Assembly (NCBI GenBank): GCA_037039925.1
Contig: JAXRKP010000152.1
Coordinates: forward strand, 289,001-353,000
Direction: 5' to 3'
Length of the DNA stretch: 64,000 nt
Origin: Doris montereyensis
Taxonomy: Eukaryota > Mollusca > Gastropoda > Nudibranchia > Dorididae
A program made the translations under genes and the position numbers. Under the pieces are notes generated by a model that was not told the origin of the DNA, searched no databases, and saw only the letters and a list, made by a program, of their open reading frames with translations. Shown here piece by piece: positions 46,714 to 58,449 of this stretch. Positions within the stretch are counted from its first letter, which is position 1. Every line of letters starts with the position of its first letter.

Positions 46714-47900
46714 GGCAAGGTTTGCCAATATTGATTCGGCTAGATTTGTATATGAATAATAGGATATACGGACTATAAATCCATCTTTATGTTCTATCTG
46801 GTGGATAGGAATAGGCACCATAGAGCGAATTTTATTTTTAGAAAAGAGAAGCTTAGACTAGCTCTTAACTTAGTTTACATCTCTGTCTGTAGATTTTTCT
46901 ATCTCTCTAAAATAGGCCTAACAAACAATCTTTTTTTCTCAAGCAACATCGTGAATTTTCCGCTGTCAAAAATGTGTATTTAAGGGAAAAGAAATAGACC
47001 AAAGACCATATCTCTAGTTCCAGTTCATGAACTCGTTGGTTTCCCTGGGGCTCAGTCCATTTCATAGGGCTACTTTTTTGTGTTTTTGTCTCATATAGGC
47101 TGTTTTGATCAGAAACTGCCAATGTTACTAATGTTACTGTTGATGGGTGCTCGTATTTATCTCCCTGAACATAGGTCTAATTGGTCTAAAATGGTCTACT
47201 GAAGCCTGCAGGAAAGCGTGGATTCTGATAACGTAAGTAGCTCTACCGCGATAGATCTAGATTCTAGATCTAGTTTAGATCTAGATCTAGGTCTAAATCT
47301 AGATCTAAATCTATTTAGAATCTATTTCTAGATCTATAAAACCTTGATCTCCACAGAATCACTGTAGATCTAGGCCCTTGGCAGATCTTCTGATCCAGTA
47401 GTAACTAAACTCAATCTAGATTACGATTATACTACCATAGGCGCTAGACTATTTTAGCCCAATATGGTCTCAAACTCAAACGCAAGATTGTTTTGAAAAT
47501 CAAAATGGATTTAGACTGCTTCAAGTGCAGGTAGAAGCTATTTTTCAGTTGGCTTTTAATTTATTAATAGAGCTATTTTAGCTAAATTAAAAGAATGATT
47601 TTGTTTTTAAGTTTCATGGCATTTTCACTTTCTGGCACCATTTTCTAATGTAATCATTCTTCAACAAGAAAAGATCTAGATCTAGATCTATATATTATCC
47701 AGTCTAGGTGATGGGGGGGGGGGGGGGGGGGGGGGGTGTGTGTTCAGGGCCCCCTAAATGAAAGTCATAAGATAGAATAGATACATCAATACTCAATAAG
47801 ATACTTATTATGTCTGAAGATAAGAATAAAAGACCACCCAGCCACTTTTTATAGTTAGATCTATTTTCATTTCTGGTACAAACGGGATATATATCAATTT
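46714..47900. other. Spacer with TAGATC-rich tract and a G homopolymer
   Basis: No gene recognised. A stretch rich in tagatctagatc words spans about 47250-47340, with a shorter one near 47672-47692. A run of about 23 G lies at 47714-47736. Confidence 0.6.
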
Positions 47901-47904
47901 TTAA

Positions 47905-48589
47905 CCCTTGTAAGACTTACCTGCCGGCTGACCTCAATATCGGTCAATAATCTCGTTCCGCTGTGTGTACGAGGCTTTCGCACGTGGCACCAATAGTTTT
48001 CTCGTCCCTTGAAGAGACTGCTGCTCTTGACCAAGACGTACCTGTGATTATTGTTGTGTGATTGTTTTTAATTTTCGTTGAGTAAGAAGACACAGCAGGC
48101 AATTCATTTTGTTTTTGTTATTGTCATTGTGTTTAAATTGCCTTGTTTACTAACAATAACATCTATTACAGCATATTTTTATTAAACATGAAAAGGAATA
48201 ATACTGTAGTTGGCTTATTACTAATAAAGAGGAATATGAAAGGTATAATACTAAAAGATAGAAAACGGGTCAGGACCGAGAAATCTTCAGTGTGCCCAAC
48301 CTTCATAAGCAACAAGGAGGTATAGAAACAAATAAACACTAAACAATGCTGGAGGAAACTTATACTAATATATTGAGCCATTGATGCAACGACCCATCGA
48401 GCAATGTTCATCAATAAACAGAAAGAAAAAGAAAGAAGAAAACGAAATACAACTGCCATAAGAGAGACGGAGAGAGAGGAGGGAAGGATGGAAAGGAGAG
48501 AGAAAAGGGAAAGGAAACAAACAGGAGACATAAAGAGAACGAGGAAGATAAAGAAAGACGAGCGGAGAAGACAGAAAATGAGAGAGAAT

Positions 48590-48627
<38 letters not shown>

Positions 48628-50089
48628 TAGACAGACAGACAGAGAGATGAGGTAACATATAGAGCGGGAGGTGGGGGGCACGTGACTACATGGTCAGGCT
48701 TTACTCAAGTCATTCAAATAATAGCGTGGCTGGCTGTGTCGAATTTTATGTAGTAGAGTTTCAATGAACACCACTTATCTTTATTTCTAAAGGAATCATT
48801 TTCATTCTCACATCTATATAAAATGAAGGAACTATAATACTAATACTAATACTAGAGGAAATGTCCAACCTCGTTTCGCTAATCCCATGACCAAGTCCAA
48901 TGTGCATAGGTAACACATTCCCATGATGAAAAAAACAGATCCCGGTTTATTACTTTCACAAGTGTGTATCGCCCAAGCTGCGGTAACACGCTCCTATCCC
49001 AGACCCAACACCTCTCCTCAGCTATATGCATCCCATGCTTTTGAAAACTCCTCCCTACCCTATGTCTATAACGAATATCACCCTCTCTTCTTATTTACAA
49101 TGACATGAGTGACCATCGTTTTGTATTCTTTGCTGTTCCCTTCCTACAGTTCAATAGTAATCCACCTCCTCCCAAACAGCCCCCACCCCTTACGCAATCC
49201 AGTGGTTTTTCACATCTTCCCCCGACTTCTGGATGTAAGGTTCCCTCCTTAGTCCTTTCTATACAGTAGGAAGATGGACTCTTGTAGTTTCTAATGTCTA
49301 TACACTTCAAATAGCCGCCCTTCCTCTTGTCCAGATACCACATGTCGTCATGACCATGTGAAATAGACCTGTTTGAGAGACCAAAGTTCCTTTGTTGCTG
49401 GTTGCTGAACTCAGATGAAAGTTTCGATTTTCCCCAGTACTTTCAACACTCTAAGCTCTTCATTCTAATGTGAAAAAGAGGTGGAGATTTATTTTGACGT
49501 ATGTGACGTTTGACAATATAACCATCAACACAATGCTCCCCCTGATTGGTCAATCTTGAACATTGTTTCTTTCTTTTGCCCTCTATTCACTGATTCAGGC
49601 TGACATGACGTGTGCAATGTGATTGGCCACTGATATCTGTTATTTATATCAATCACTATTTCTTGCTTGTGGGTGGAGCTTCTTACTAAAATAATTGATA
49701 TCTGTTCAGAAGTTGTGTCAGTCATACGAAGACAAGAGTCTTTGGTTTTGTCCATTTTGCAGAGGGTCCACAGCCTACATTTGAGACATAGCTCCTGTGT
49801 GTTTTTGTATCTCTTTATAAGAAACATATCGAGTGTGTGTTAGACTTGGAAATGAACTATTATTTTTATCCCTTTAGAATAATAGACTTTCTCTGTTTGG
49901 TGTGGCGTGGGTTGATCAGGGTAATTGGTCAGAGTAGAGGCAAAACCTGTCCCTGAGTGCACTGCAGTCACTAACGCTTTGTCTTGCTGGAAGGGCAGGA
50001 GTGATGCAAATGTATGGGACCCGCCACTAGCGTGGGTGTGCTTAGAGTGACCAGCGGCATGCAAATATACGGGACCCGCCTGAAAAAGG
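47905..50089 (+). mobile_element. TTAA-flanked piggyBac-like non-autonomous element, copy 2 (longer)
   Basis: TTAA at 47901-47904 and 50090-50093. The left end is CCCTTGTAAGACTTACCTGC; the right end on the minus strand is CCTTTTTCAGGCGGGTCC, so the outer ten bases match at seven positions. It is co-linear with copy 1 in TMX1 intron 1, including a purine-rich middle (48450-48650), the gcatcccatgcttttgaaaactcctcc block and two right-hand subterminal repeats (tgcaaatgtatgggacccgcc, tgcaaatatacgggacccgcc). It contains about 500 bp (49071-49570) missing from copy 1. No transposase motif was identified in it. Confidence 0.6.
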
Positions 50090-50189
50090 TTAAGAGGACT
50101 GCCGAAAAGGCCTACGCCCAAAGTCTAAAGAATGGCTAAAAGTAGTAGAAGGCAAGGATCTGACTGAATATTGCTAAAAGTCTTTTAGT

Positions 50190-50595
50190 GAAGGAAATGA
50201 CATTGAATAATATTAAACCCCATAAAGACTAATAGTGAGGCAAGGGGCATGTCGAAAGTGACGGAAATGACATTGAATAATATTTAAAGCCCCATAGCAA
50301 CAAAGAGGAGACAAATACAAGGAATAGACAAAAAGAAGTCCTGGCCACTACGGAGATCGAACCCGCGACCTCTGCGGCGGCACTCACCGCCTCGCCATGA
50401 AAGGAAAGCGCTACCAACCGAGCTAGCTTAATTATTCAATGTCATTTCCTTCACTAAAATCCTATAGGAACAAAGACAAGACAAAAACAAGGAATAGACA
50501 AAAAAATCCTCACCATCATGAGGATCAAACTCGCTATATCTGCGTCGGCACTCATCACCTCGCCATGAAAAGAAGCGTGCTACCAATGGAGCTCC
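50190..50595 (-). repeat. tRNA-derived SINE family E, two copies in minus orientation
   Basis: Both copies, read on the minus strand, run from agctc(c/g)gttggtagc (A-box-like) through ttcatggcgaggcg and gaggtcgcgggttcgatctccg (B-box-like; 50345-50380) to tatttgtctcc, tttgttgctatgggg and ttcaatgtcatttcc. One copy is about 50245-50440, the other about 50445-50595, with the 3' part of another at 50160-50240. They are SINEs rather than tRNA genes, because the tRNA-like head carries a long insertion. Confidence 0.7.
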
Positions 50596-50835
50596 GTTAG
50601 TAGCACGCTTTCTTTCATGGCGAGGCGATGGGTGCTGACAAATTAGCTCCGTTGGTAGCACTCTTTCTTTTCATGGCGAGGCGATGGGTGCTGACGCAGA
50701 GGTCACGGGTTCGATCCTCATGGTGGCCAGGTTTTTTTGTGTGTTTTTTCCTTGCATTTGTCTCGTCTTTGTTCCTATGGGGTTTTAATATTATTCAATG
50801 CCATTTTCTTCACTTTCGAAATGCCTCCTGCCTCA
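50586..50835 (+). repeat. tRNA-derived SINE family E, plus orientation (head to head with the previous copies)
   Basis: A partial head (50586-50638) and a near-complete copy (about 50642-50835): ttagctccgttggtagcac, ttcatggcgaggcgatgggtgctgacgcag, aggtcacgggttcgatcctcatgg, tgtctcgtctttgttcctatggggt, attcaatgcc, and a cttcactttcgaaatgcctcctgcctcactg end. Confidence 0.75.
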
Positions 50836-50849
50836 CTGTTGTTTGTCAT

Positions 50850-52185
50850 TAAAATTCCTTTATACACCTGCTCATAACTAATGCAACACAACACTGTAAC
50901 TCTTCTATATATCAGTGATTCTAGATTCTCTGGATCTAGATCATGTACTCTAGATTTAGCTCTAGATAAATAATTTAGGTGTCAATATTAGTATACAAGC
51001 AGCCGAAAGTCAGTCTCTTCGGGACCCTGCCATTATTGTAACTCTATTTTAATCACCATCCCAGCTCACATATATAGACCATCCACACAACTCCCCCTAC
51101 CCCTTTAGTTGACGACCAGTTAGTAAGCGGTTAGGCTTCAAATAACTAAGGGAAGTTTCGTTGTAATTTAGCTCGTACATAAGTTTGCACTTACTTTACT
51201 GCTGTGATGTTATAAAATATTTATTACAAATAATAAAAGCAGAGAAATAATTTTTATCCAGTCCCGTACGCTTTTTTCTTGCTCTGCTTTTTTTTCTTAT
51301 TGCTTTTTGTGTTAAGTTTTGGTTTATTTTTTCTGTGTAGGGCTATATTTTTTTTTAATGATCACAAATTACTAATCAATGTTAATTGAAGACCCAAGGG
51401 TAATGAAGAAATAAAATGTAGCAATTATTGAGCAATGCACTAGAAAGAAAAGGAAAACAAAAAGGGGTTGGTGATGTGAGGATCATGGCAGCAGTTATTC
51501 AGTTAAAGAAGTAGTGAACTATCCCAAAGTACATACCAACCATTTGTCTTGCTATGTCACTGACTGTTCAAGACCATTGATTGGGATTTTGTTATCACGT
51601 CCCATAATCATTAAAAGTTATTATCATAATATTACCTATAAACCATCGCTATTATCTGTAGATCATATTAAATATATTAGCAGTCAGGAGAATAAGGATT
51701 GTTTTGCAATTGATATATTTTCCAAGTAGTTTTTTATTCATATATTGCCATCCTGTAGGCTTATTGTAATTATCATTATCAGTGGCCACCAGCTGTTGCT
51801 CACTCATGCAAAACAAGTCCGTTGTCTATACTTTCTTTGAAACCCTATGCCGTTGTGTAGTATAGTAATGCTGTATGCATTTAATCCAACACTCTGAACA
51901 ACATGTGTTGCAAAGGGCCTGTGCATGCCAACTGTTGACTGCCTCTTACTCCATGCATTGTATTCTAGCACTGGCAGATAAAGAGTAAGAATAAGACAGT
52001 TGTTATTATTTTGATATTTTCAGTGGGAAAGAGGGTTTTTCCTGTAGGTTTGTTTGATTTCTTGCAATTTTACCAATGGAAGAGATTTTTTATCTTCTAT
52101 ATTTAATGAAATATTGAAGCAGGATGTATAAGCTATAAGTCTTCAGTCTAAGCCTAGAATCTTATAGGTTTGGTTTCATTGCAGT
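50850..52185. other. Spacer without recognised gene or element
   Basis: AT-rich; open frames short and without motifs. A short tagat-rich patch lies near 50930-50970. Confidence 0.4.
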
Positions 52186-52187
52186 TC

Positions 52188-52690
52188 ACACTTTCCACCA
52201 GATGTAGTGATCTTACGTTGAATTAAGAGGAAACAGCAAGATGAAAAAAATGTATGAATTAGTGAATGGAAAGAAGAAGGACCTACCAGTAGGGCCTGCC
52301 AACCGCCCACAGAATCTTATAGACTGAGTGTAAAAATTTTATTGTGGAGATTTTAAAATATTGATCTAGTTTTGTACTCATTCAACTTCGTGTTGATTTG
52401 CATTTTGATGATGATGTGTGCTCTCTTAAATAAAATATACAGAAATCATTTGGGAATTTATTAGATACATGTATATTTTATTAATAATATATATATTAAT
52501 TATGTGTATATTCTGTGTTGTTGTTTGTTTCACTAATCTTTGAATAATTGATATCTGTGAATGACATAGTTGACGGGTGTTGCTGCTAGGTTCTACTTCT
52601 TTTCTTTTTCTCATTCACAAGGCTTTCATCTTGCTGCTTCTATCTCCGGGTGTTGGTGGGCAGGGTGAATTTCAATGAAACAAATAACAA
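52188..52690. repeat. Two family C copies in opposite orientation
   Basis: Minus copy 52188-52320 (gatcttacgttgaattaagaggaaacagcaagatg, gaaggacctaccagtagggcctgccaaccgcccacag). Plus copy 52565-52690 (gttgacgggtgttgctgctaggttctacttctttt, tcatcttgctgcttc, ggtgggcagggtgaatttcaatgaaacaaa). About 245 bp separates them. Confidence 0.65.
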
Positions 52691-52961
52691 ACACTTTGAC
52701 GATTTCTACACATACTATGTTTTAAGGATTAGCTTCAATAAACATCAAGGTAAATTCAATTGTGTTATTTTGTGAATTCAATGTTCCCTGAAAACATTCT
52801 TTTTTAAAATCGCATTGACTTTCTGTAACCCTCACGGCCTCTTTTGTTTTGTGTCATTACAGATATTTGTAAACACTCTGATAGTCTGCTGTCATTTTGT
52901 GTCAGATTGTCAGAAAACCGTGGCAGCGCAGGTGACGATTGAAAGAGAAAAAACCCCAACC

Positions 52962-55900
52962 ATGTTACACAAGGTGAGATGGTTTGTTTTGCTTGAAATT
53001 GTCAGGTCTCAGACTCTAAATAGTACCCAAATACAAAAATTACTGCATTTTTCTCAGGACATGCTTTTTTTCCTTTTTTTTTACTTCCTTGTTGTGGTGT
53101 AAGTTTCTTCAAGACCATTATGCTTTTTTTCCTTTTTTTTTCCTTCCTTGTTGTGGTGTAAGTTTCTTCAAGACCATTATGACCCATAGAGCCAGAGCAT
53201 ATCCCAATTTTTATAGCGTGAAGTGGAACAGGTGATAATATTCACCTCCTGGACAGAACGCTAGTCTGTCACGCATTTTATGCTCCCAAGCTAGTGCTTG
53301 TACATATTTGCACCTTCATTGAGTGCGAAAAAAACATGTTGAGTGTCTTTCCAAAGGAACACAACGTTGGGTCTGGCTTTGCGAGGATTTGAAGTCTAGC
53401 AGCCTAACCACTTGGCCACAGACGCCACTTGTCGTGTTGTAGGGTGTATTTTTTATTTGTTCTTTGTCTATCTTTTTTAAATTATCCTGATAAGCTGAAA
53501 AAATAAATAAAATGTAGCAACTCTTGTTTTCATATAATATTAATATATCACTTACACTTAACTCACTCAACCCTAATGCTAATATTATCAATATGGTTTC
53601 CACTACGCTGTGGGTGGTTGGCGGGCGCTGATAGTAGGTCCTACTTCTTTCCTTTCACTCTTTTAATTATCTTTCACCTTGCTGTTTCCTCTTTTTTAAT
53701 TCATCATGAGATCACCACTTACGGTGAAACGGTAAATTTCAATCAATCAGTCAATCCTCTTCGCTTCAGCCCTAAGGCTGATACAATCGATAAGGGATTT
53801 CCTTTGCCCTGAGAAAGTCTGTTGAATGACATGAAATATAACAAAATACAGAATGAAAGTTGTAGAGCTCTATCTCAGAACTTAACTTAAATTAGTCTCG
53901 TCATTTCCTTATCTTTATGTGGTATTGGTGGTCTAGCAGCTTAGTTGCCGGACTTGAGATCATGGGGTGTTGGATTCGAATAATAGCAATGCTGGGTCTG
54001 ACGTAGTGTTCTTTTGGAAAGACACTTAACATGCAATTCTCCCGCCCGACCCAGGTGCAAATAGCTACCAACAACAGCTTGGAAATAAAAATTTGAGACA
54101 GACTAGTGTTCTGTTCCGGAGGTGATTATCATCACCTGTTCCGCTTCATGCAATAGAAACTGGGATAAGCTCCGGCTCTATGGGCCGTAATGGCCTTGAA
54201 GGAACTTTATTCCTATGTTTCCTGATTTGTGAATTTCTGAAAAAGTGGTAAAATTCCATAGACTGATTCAACAAGACAATATGGAATCCCAGACTTAGGG
54301 GTTGAGTCAGTTAGCTTTATGACTTTTTTGTTTGTTTTTAGAGCTGAATGTGTTCTTTTTATTTCTCCTGAATTATTAATTTATTTTGTGATCATTTCTG
54401 TTCTCCTCAATTGAATAAAAGTCGATTAATTTTTGTTTCAGTCTACATTTCATTTGCATAACGGAGATGTCGTCCTGTTCAAAAATTGGGTCTTGACAGG
54501 ACCAAAGGGTGAGTTGATGTGACAGATGATATTATAGTAGTTTCATTTTCCTCTCATTTTTTTCATGAACAAAACCCATAACCCAGTGTAGAAGATGGAA
54601 CGACAGAAAGATCAATCCATACAAACAAAATTTTAATTACGTAAAGATATCACTAAATGAACAAACTTGTCAAGTTCATCAGCCATCTCCTTCCCATTTG
54701 TTTAATTATTCATGGTATGCATTCGCACAAACACACTGGCAAACATACTTAAACAAATATTTTAACATTCAGAAAGATATAATTGCCATTTTCATTTCAA
54801 AATTGAATTGCAGTTTTACCAAATTCCCGGTTATTCCAATTTAAAAAAAAAAAATTCTGTTTATTTGAACTGGTTAATCCATATTTCTTTTCGGGTTAAT
54901 GGATAAAAAAATAAATAAATTTGATTGAAGCAATTCTCATCCTAAATCAAAGCGAAACTTCACAATAGTGTCACATAAAAGCCCGCCCTGGTTAATTTCG
55001 ATTAATGTAAACAAATACATACCACACCAGTCAACACAGTATTGCTACACAAGTAACACCATTCACGTTGTCACCGGTTGTGACGTAACTAAGTCTATTG
55101 TAGTGAAGCGGCCATAGTGACGTAGTGGGTGGTGGACCAAGGTGTAATGAACGTCAAAGAAGAGTGTGCTTCAAGCCGTCTAGAGAAAAAAAATAAAAGG
55201 AAATGACCTAAATGACGTGGCGATTCCAGCCGCCCAGGCCTGTAGGGTTCTAATACTTGTCATGCATTTAATTTATTCCGTCTGGTCGATCAGGATAAAT
55301 TTGGCGCAAGTCGTAGATTAATCAGTTGTCAAGATGTCTTCACACAAGCAAAAAAATCTTGAAATAAACAACTCAAGGTCATTGACATATTAAACACCCG
55401 ACACCTGTAACCAGATCAAAATAAGGCATTTCCAGTCAATTGAAATTCCCAGTTAATCCAAATTTGTTGCCTGTTTCCGCACAATTTGAATTAAACGGGT
55501 TTAACCGTACAACCTCTGTGCAGATGATAGTGTGAGCAAAGTTAGGCATTTTTTTAAATTATGTGATATATAGTTAGTCTTGATTTTGACTTTTGTTTAT
55601 AAAGTGATATGTCGAGCGGTGAAAGTCGCAAACCGTGTAAGTCTGAAATTAGTAACGTCCTTTTTTCCGTTTTAGGAAGCCCCTATGCTTCGTCTAGATA
55701 GGATTCCATGTCACAAGAACCAATAGAAACCCGTTTAAAAACCATAGGAGCAATCCATGTACCCCTATTGGGTCTAGTTTTTGACACTGGCAAATCATGC
55801 ATGTCTGTGAAAATAGATTAAAATACGCAGCATCTTTTTCTTTGATTTCTTCAATACATCCAAAATTTTGTAGAAAGAATATTTTAGAAAAACAAAAATG

Positions 55901-56601
55901 TTATAAGGAGCATTTGTTATTTAAATGAAGGCTTAAACTGTTATTTCATTACTTTTCAGTGATTGATTTCAGTAATACGTTTGTGAGAGTGGCGATTCAT
56001 TGATGGCTTTCCAAGCTCATTGATTTGGGTTTATTTTGTCAACGAAATTATGAAATGTGCCATGAAAAGGAATTTTTAGGATTTTGGATTTTTTCTTTGT
56101 TTTGAACAGAAACTTACTTATCTTGCATTTTATTGGCCTTTTTGGGGATCACCTATCAAGGAATTCGATTTGCTCGACAACAGTATGGCAGACGATGTCA
56201 CAATTTACAGTGCCAGTAAGTTTCAAAAGTATTTTCAGCTTACTAACCTCTTCTTTTTCTTTGCCCTGTAGAATATTGTATCATGTGATTGTCATAATTT
56301 AGAGATCTAAGGTTTTATTTTTGATTTTTCTCATTCTTTTTATAGCTATTCATATCATGGATCATCATGTACTAGTATATTAGTTCAGAAGCACAGCATA
56401 AGTCTCACAGATTGAAACTCTGAAGTTTAATTTCTGATAGGACTGGAAAGAACGTATATCATGGTTTTTCATATTTTTCTTCATCTTTTCCCTTTGTCTT
56501 CCTCATCTTGCTCCTTTTTTTCTTTCTCCTTCTTCCTCATCTTGCTCCTTCTTTTCTTCCTCTTCTCCTCCTCCTTCTTTCTCTTCTCCTCCTCCTTCTC
56601 C

Positions 56602-56632
<31 letters not shown>

Positions 56633-58025
56633 TCCTTTCAAATCTTTTGCAATCCCGCCAGCTCATCCAGACCAATAATTTAGCTGTTTTTCAAATATAA
56701 AAAAGATTTTGTCTGCCTCACTCAATTCAGTGTCTGGGCTGTTTCCGAAAATCAAGCAAAGGTTTAGATTCAGAATTGTGCAGATCTAGGATACACTGAG
56801 AAAAAATGTATTATAACTAAAGCTACTTGACAAACATTGTTGGTGAAACTCCTTTTTTAACTTGCTGAGTGCCACCCATTTTGGATATTTGCCAGACGAA
56901 GAATGCCAGCCATTTGAATATGCTTTAAAAAAATCACTGTTACCTTAGATGAATAGAAAAGTCAAGAAGCATGTTGACCTGCTTGAGCAGCTTTTTTCAG
57001 TGATATAAAATATTTGTATGTGAGTTCTTGTTATTCTTTGTCTACTCATGGATGAAATAGGATAAATTACAATAAAAAGAAAATAATTTCAATCATCATG
57101 GGGGTTGGTCATGGAACTAGATCTATTTCAACCTGAGGGTTTTGATTTCTTTTGTGATTGTGTTTTTTTTTTTTTAGATCCTAGATCGATGTAGGACTAT
57201 ATAAATTCATCATTTTCGCTTAGGATTCTTCTTATCCTCTTTCTTTCTTCTTTTGGCGTGACTTCTAAGTTTCTTCACTTTCCGTCGAAAGAAGAAGTCG
57301 ATAGGCACGAGTAATAAATACTGAGTATTAAATGAATCTAGACACTTGATTACTCTGATAAGTGTGATTATGACATAAGTATGCTATGGCTGGAAAATGG
57401 ATGTTGATGGTAGAAAAAATTGCAAATTATGCAACCAACTGTAGCCAGCCTTGACATTCGACTATTGCGGCTGGTCTGTTGATACTCGGCAATTATATGA
57501 TCCTCAGTGAGTTAAGGAGTATAGTTAGAGGGTTCATAGTTCACTTTCCTTTCATGGCCAGGCAATGGATGCCAATGTGGAAGCCACTGGTTGATTCTAT
57601 TTAGTGTTCATGTTTTTGTCTGTTTGTTTACTTATATTTGTCTCGTCTTCACCCCCATTGGGGTTCTATAGTTCTAACATCTATGTCATGTCTCTCAACG
57701 TGGCTTCTTGTCTCACTGTTTATCTTCAATTTATTGCATTAACACAATGTGTTAATAATTATTTGTGATTTAAACCTCTGTCCACAGACGTTACATGCTC
57801 AACAAAGGTCACATTTTTCAAACAATCATGTACGTTATACAGTTTATTTGGGGTTATTTCCTGATGCTGGCGGTCATGACCTTCAACCTGTGGATTCTGG
57901 TGGCCGTCTTGTTGGGTTTTGGTATCGGCTACTTTTTCTTTGGCTGGGGTGAATTTGAAGACAGACGGTGCCAAAAACCTGGAGCCATGCCCCCTCGACA
58001 TACTTGTGGGAAAGGGTTGGCCTAA
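52962..58025 (+). CDS. SLC31/CTR-family copper transporter (CTR2-like), 4 coding exons
   Basis: Copper uptake or copper-mobilising channel subunit that works as a trimer in plasma or endolysosomal membranes. Coding exons: 52962-52973 (exon opens at 52863), 54442-54508, 56110-56215 and 57788-58025, with all introns GT-AG and phases consistent. Product about 140 aa: FHLHNGDVVLFKNWVLTGPK before TM1 (SCILLAFLGITYQGIRFA), TM2 (HIFQTIMYVIQFIWGYFLML) holding the MxxxM copper motif MLAVM (88-92) followed by TFN, and TM3 with the trimer-packing GFGIG (105-109) and GYFFFGW. These are the diagnostic CTR features. A short ectodomain without Met-rich clusters and the 140-aa length resemble CTR2 (SLC31A2, 143 aa) more than CTR1. 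The C-terminus has two Cys but no HCH end. The ATG at 52962 is in a good context (accATGt); the frame is open upstream in the same exon, so a longer N-terminus cannot be excluded. Confidence 0.85.
53061..53179. repeat. 59-bp tandem duplication
   Basis: atgctttttttcctttttttt...cttccttgttgtggtgtaag, ttcttcaagaccatt occurs from 53061 and again from 53120. It lies at the 3' edge of the SINE A copy that follows, in intron 1 of the SLC31 gene. Confidence 0.85.
53159..53428 (-). repeat. SINE family A, near-complete minus copy (SLC31 intron 1)
   Basis: Reverse complement of the family: gacccatagagccagagcatatcccaattt, ggaacaggtgataatattcacctcctgg, cccaagctagtgcttgtac, acaacgttgggtctggctttgcgagg, and the tRNA-like head cctaaccacttggccacagacgcc. 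Confidence 0.75.
53608..53750 (+). repeat. Short repeat family C copy (SLC31 intron 1)
   Basis: gtgggtggttggcgggcgctgatagtaggtcctacttctttcctttcactc, tctttcaccttgctgtttcctc, aattcatcatgagatcacc, ggtgaaacggtaaatttcaatc. Plus orientation. Confidence 0.7.
53925..54212 (+). repeat. SINE family A copy (SLC31 intron 1)
   Basis: ttggtggtctagcagcttagttgccgg, gttggattcgaataatagc, aagacacttaacatgcaattctccc, ttatcatcacctgttccgcttcatg, ctctatgggccgtaatggccttgaaggaactttatt. Plus orientation; forms an inverted pair with the copy at 53159-53428. Confidence 0.75.
54806..55510. mobile_element. Possible pogo-like inverted-repeat element (SLC31 intron 2)
   Basis: The left part (cagttttaccaaattcccggttattccaattt) and the right part, read on the minus strand (cggttaaacccgtttaattcaaattg), look like diverged terminal inverted repeats of the Tigger kind. 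The interior is noncoding, with repeated gttaatcca words. The right end is followed by TA, but no TA precedes the left end, so the boundaries are unsure. Confidence 0.35.
55511..57500 (+). other. SLC31 introns: rest of intron 2 and intron 3, with a CTT-rich tract
   Basis: Outside exon 56110-56215 no element is recognised. A CTT/CCT-rich low-complexity tract lies at 56470-56640; open frames over it are artefacts. Confidence 0.5.
57510..57730 (+). repeat. SINE family E, diverged copy (SLC31 intron 3)
   Basis: tttcatggccaggcaatggatgccaatg, acttatatttgtctcgtcttcacccccattggggttct, cttgtctcactgtttatc match the body and tail of the head-to-head SINEs near 50.6 kb; the tRNA-like head is eroded. Confidence 0.55.
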
Positions 58026-58442
58026 CACAAGAGTTGCTGTCACCCTCTGCCGAGTTGGCTGACATTGATGATACCCCATCCTCTTCAGTGAGATGTGACT
58101 GTGACGATACTCGATTATAAATATGGGATTGCAATCTCATTTGTTCGATTTTAAAAGTGTAGTATTTTGTAATGAATGGAAGCTGCTTAATATGAACTTT
58201 AATTACCTGAGTCGTCTTCTTTTATTGCTACACATACGATTTTTATGATCGACAGCACAGTCTATTGATTATGTTATTAGTATTAGCTTTCCCCCCATTA
58301 CTTCAGCTGATGATCCTTTTGTTCAATTAATAAGATCAGTGGTGAATGAGGGCTGGATGGTTTGTGTTGCTAACACAACTATTTCTGACCAATTTAAAAG
58401 TAGCACTCTTGTAGTTGTAGCACTTTCATTGACATTAAGAGG

Positions 58443-58448
58443 AATAAA
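58443..58448 (+). terminator. Candidate poly(A) signal of the SLC31 gene
   Basis: AATAAA about 418 bases after the stop codon, followed by A-rich then T-rich sequence. An alternative AATAAA occurs near 58657. Confidence 0.45.
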
Positions 58449-58449
58449 G

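Noticed and set aside
50345..50720. tRNA genes
   Set aside because: A- and B-box-like words are present, but the anticodon arm is replaced by a long insertion and acceptor stems do not pair; several diverged copies show they are SINEs.
56461..56700. 79-codon Ser-rich frame in SLC31 intron 3
   Set aside because: Translation of a CTT/CCT-rich low-complexity tract inside a well-supported intron.
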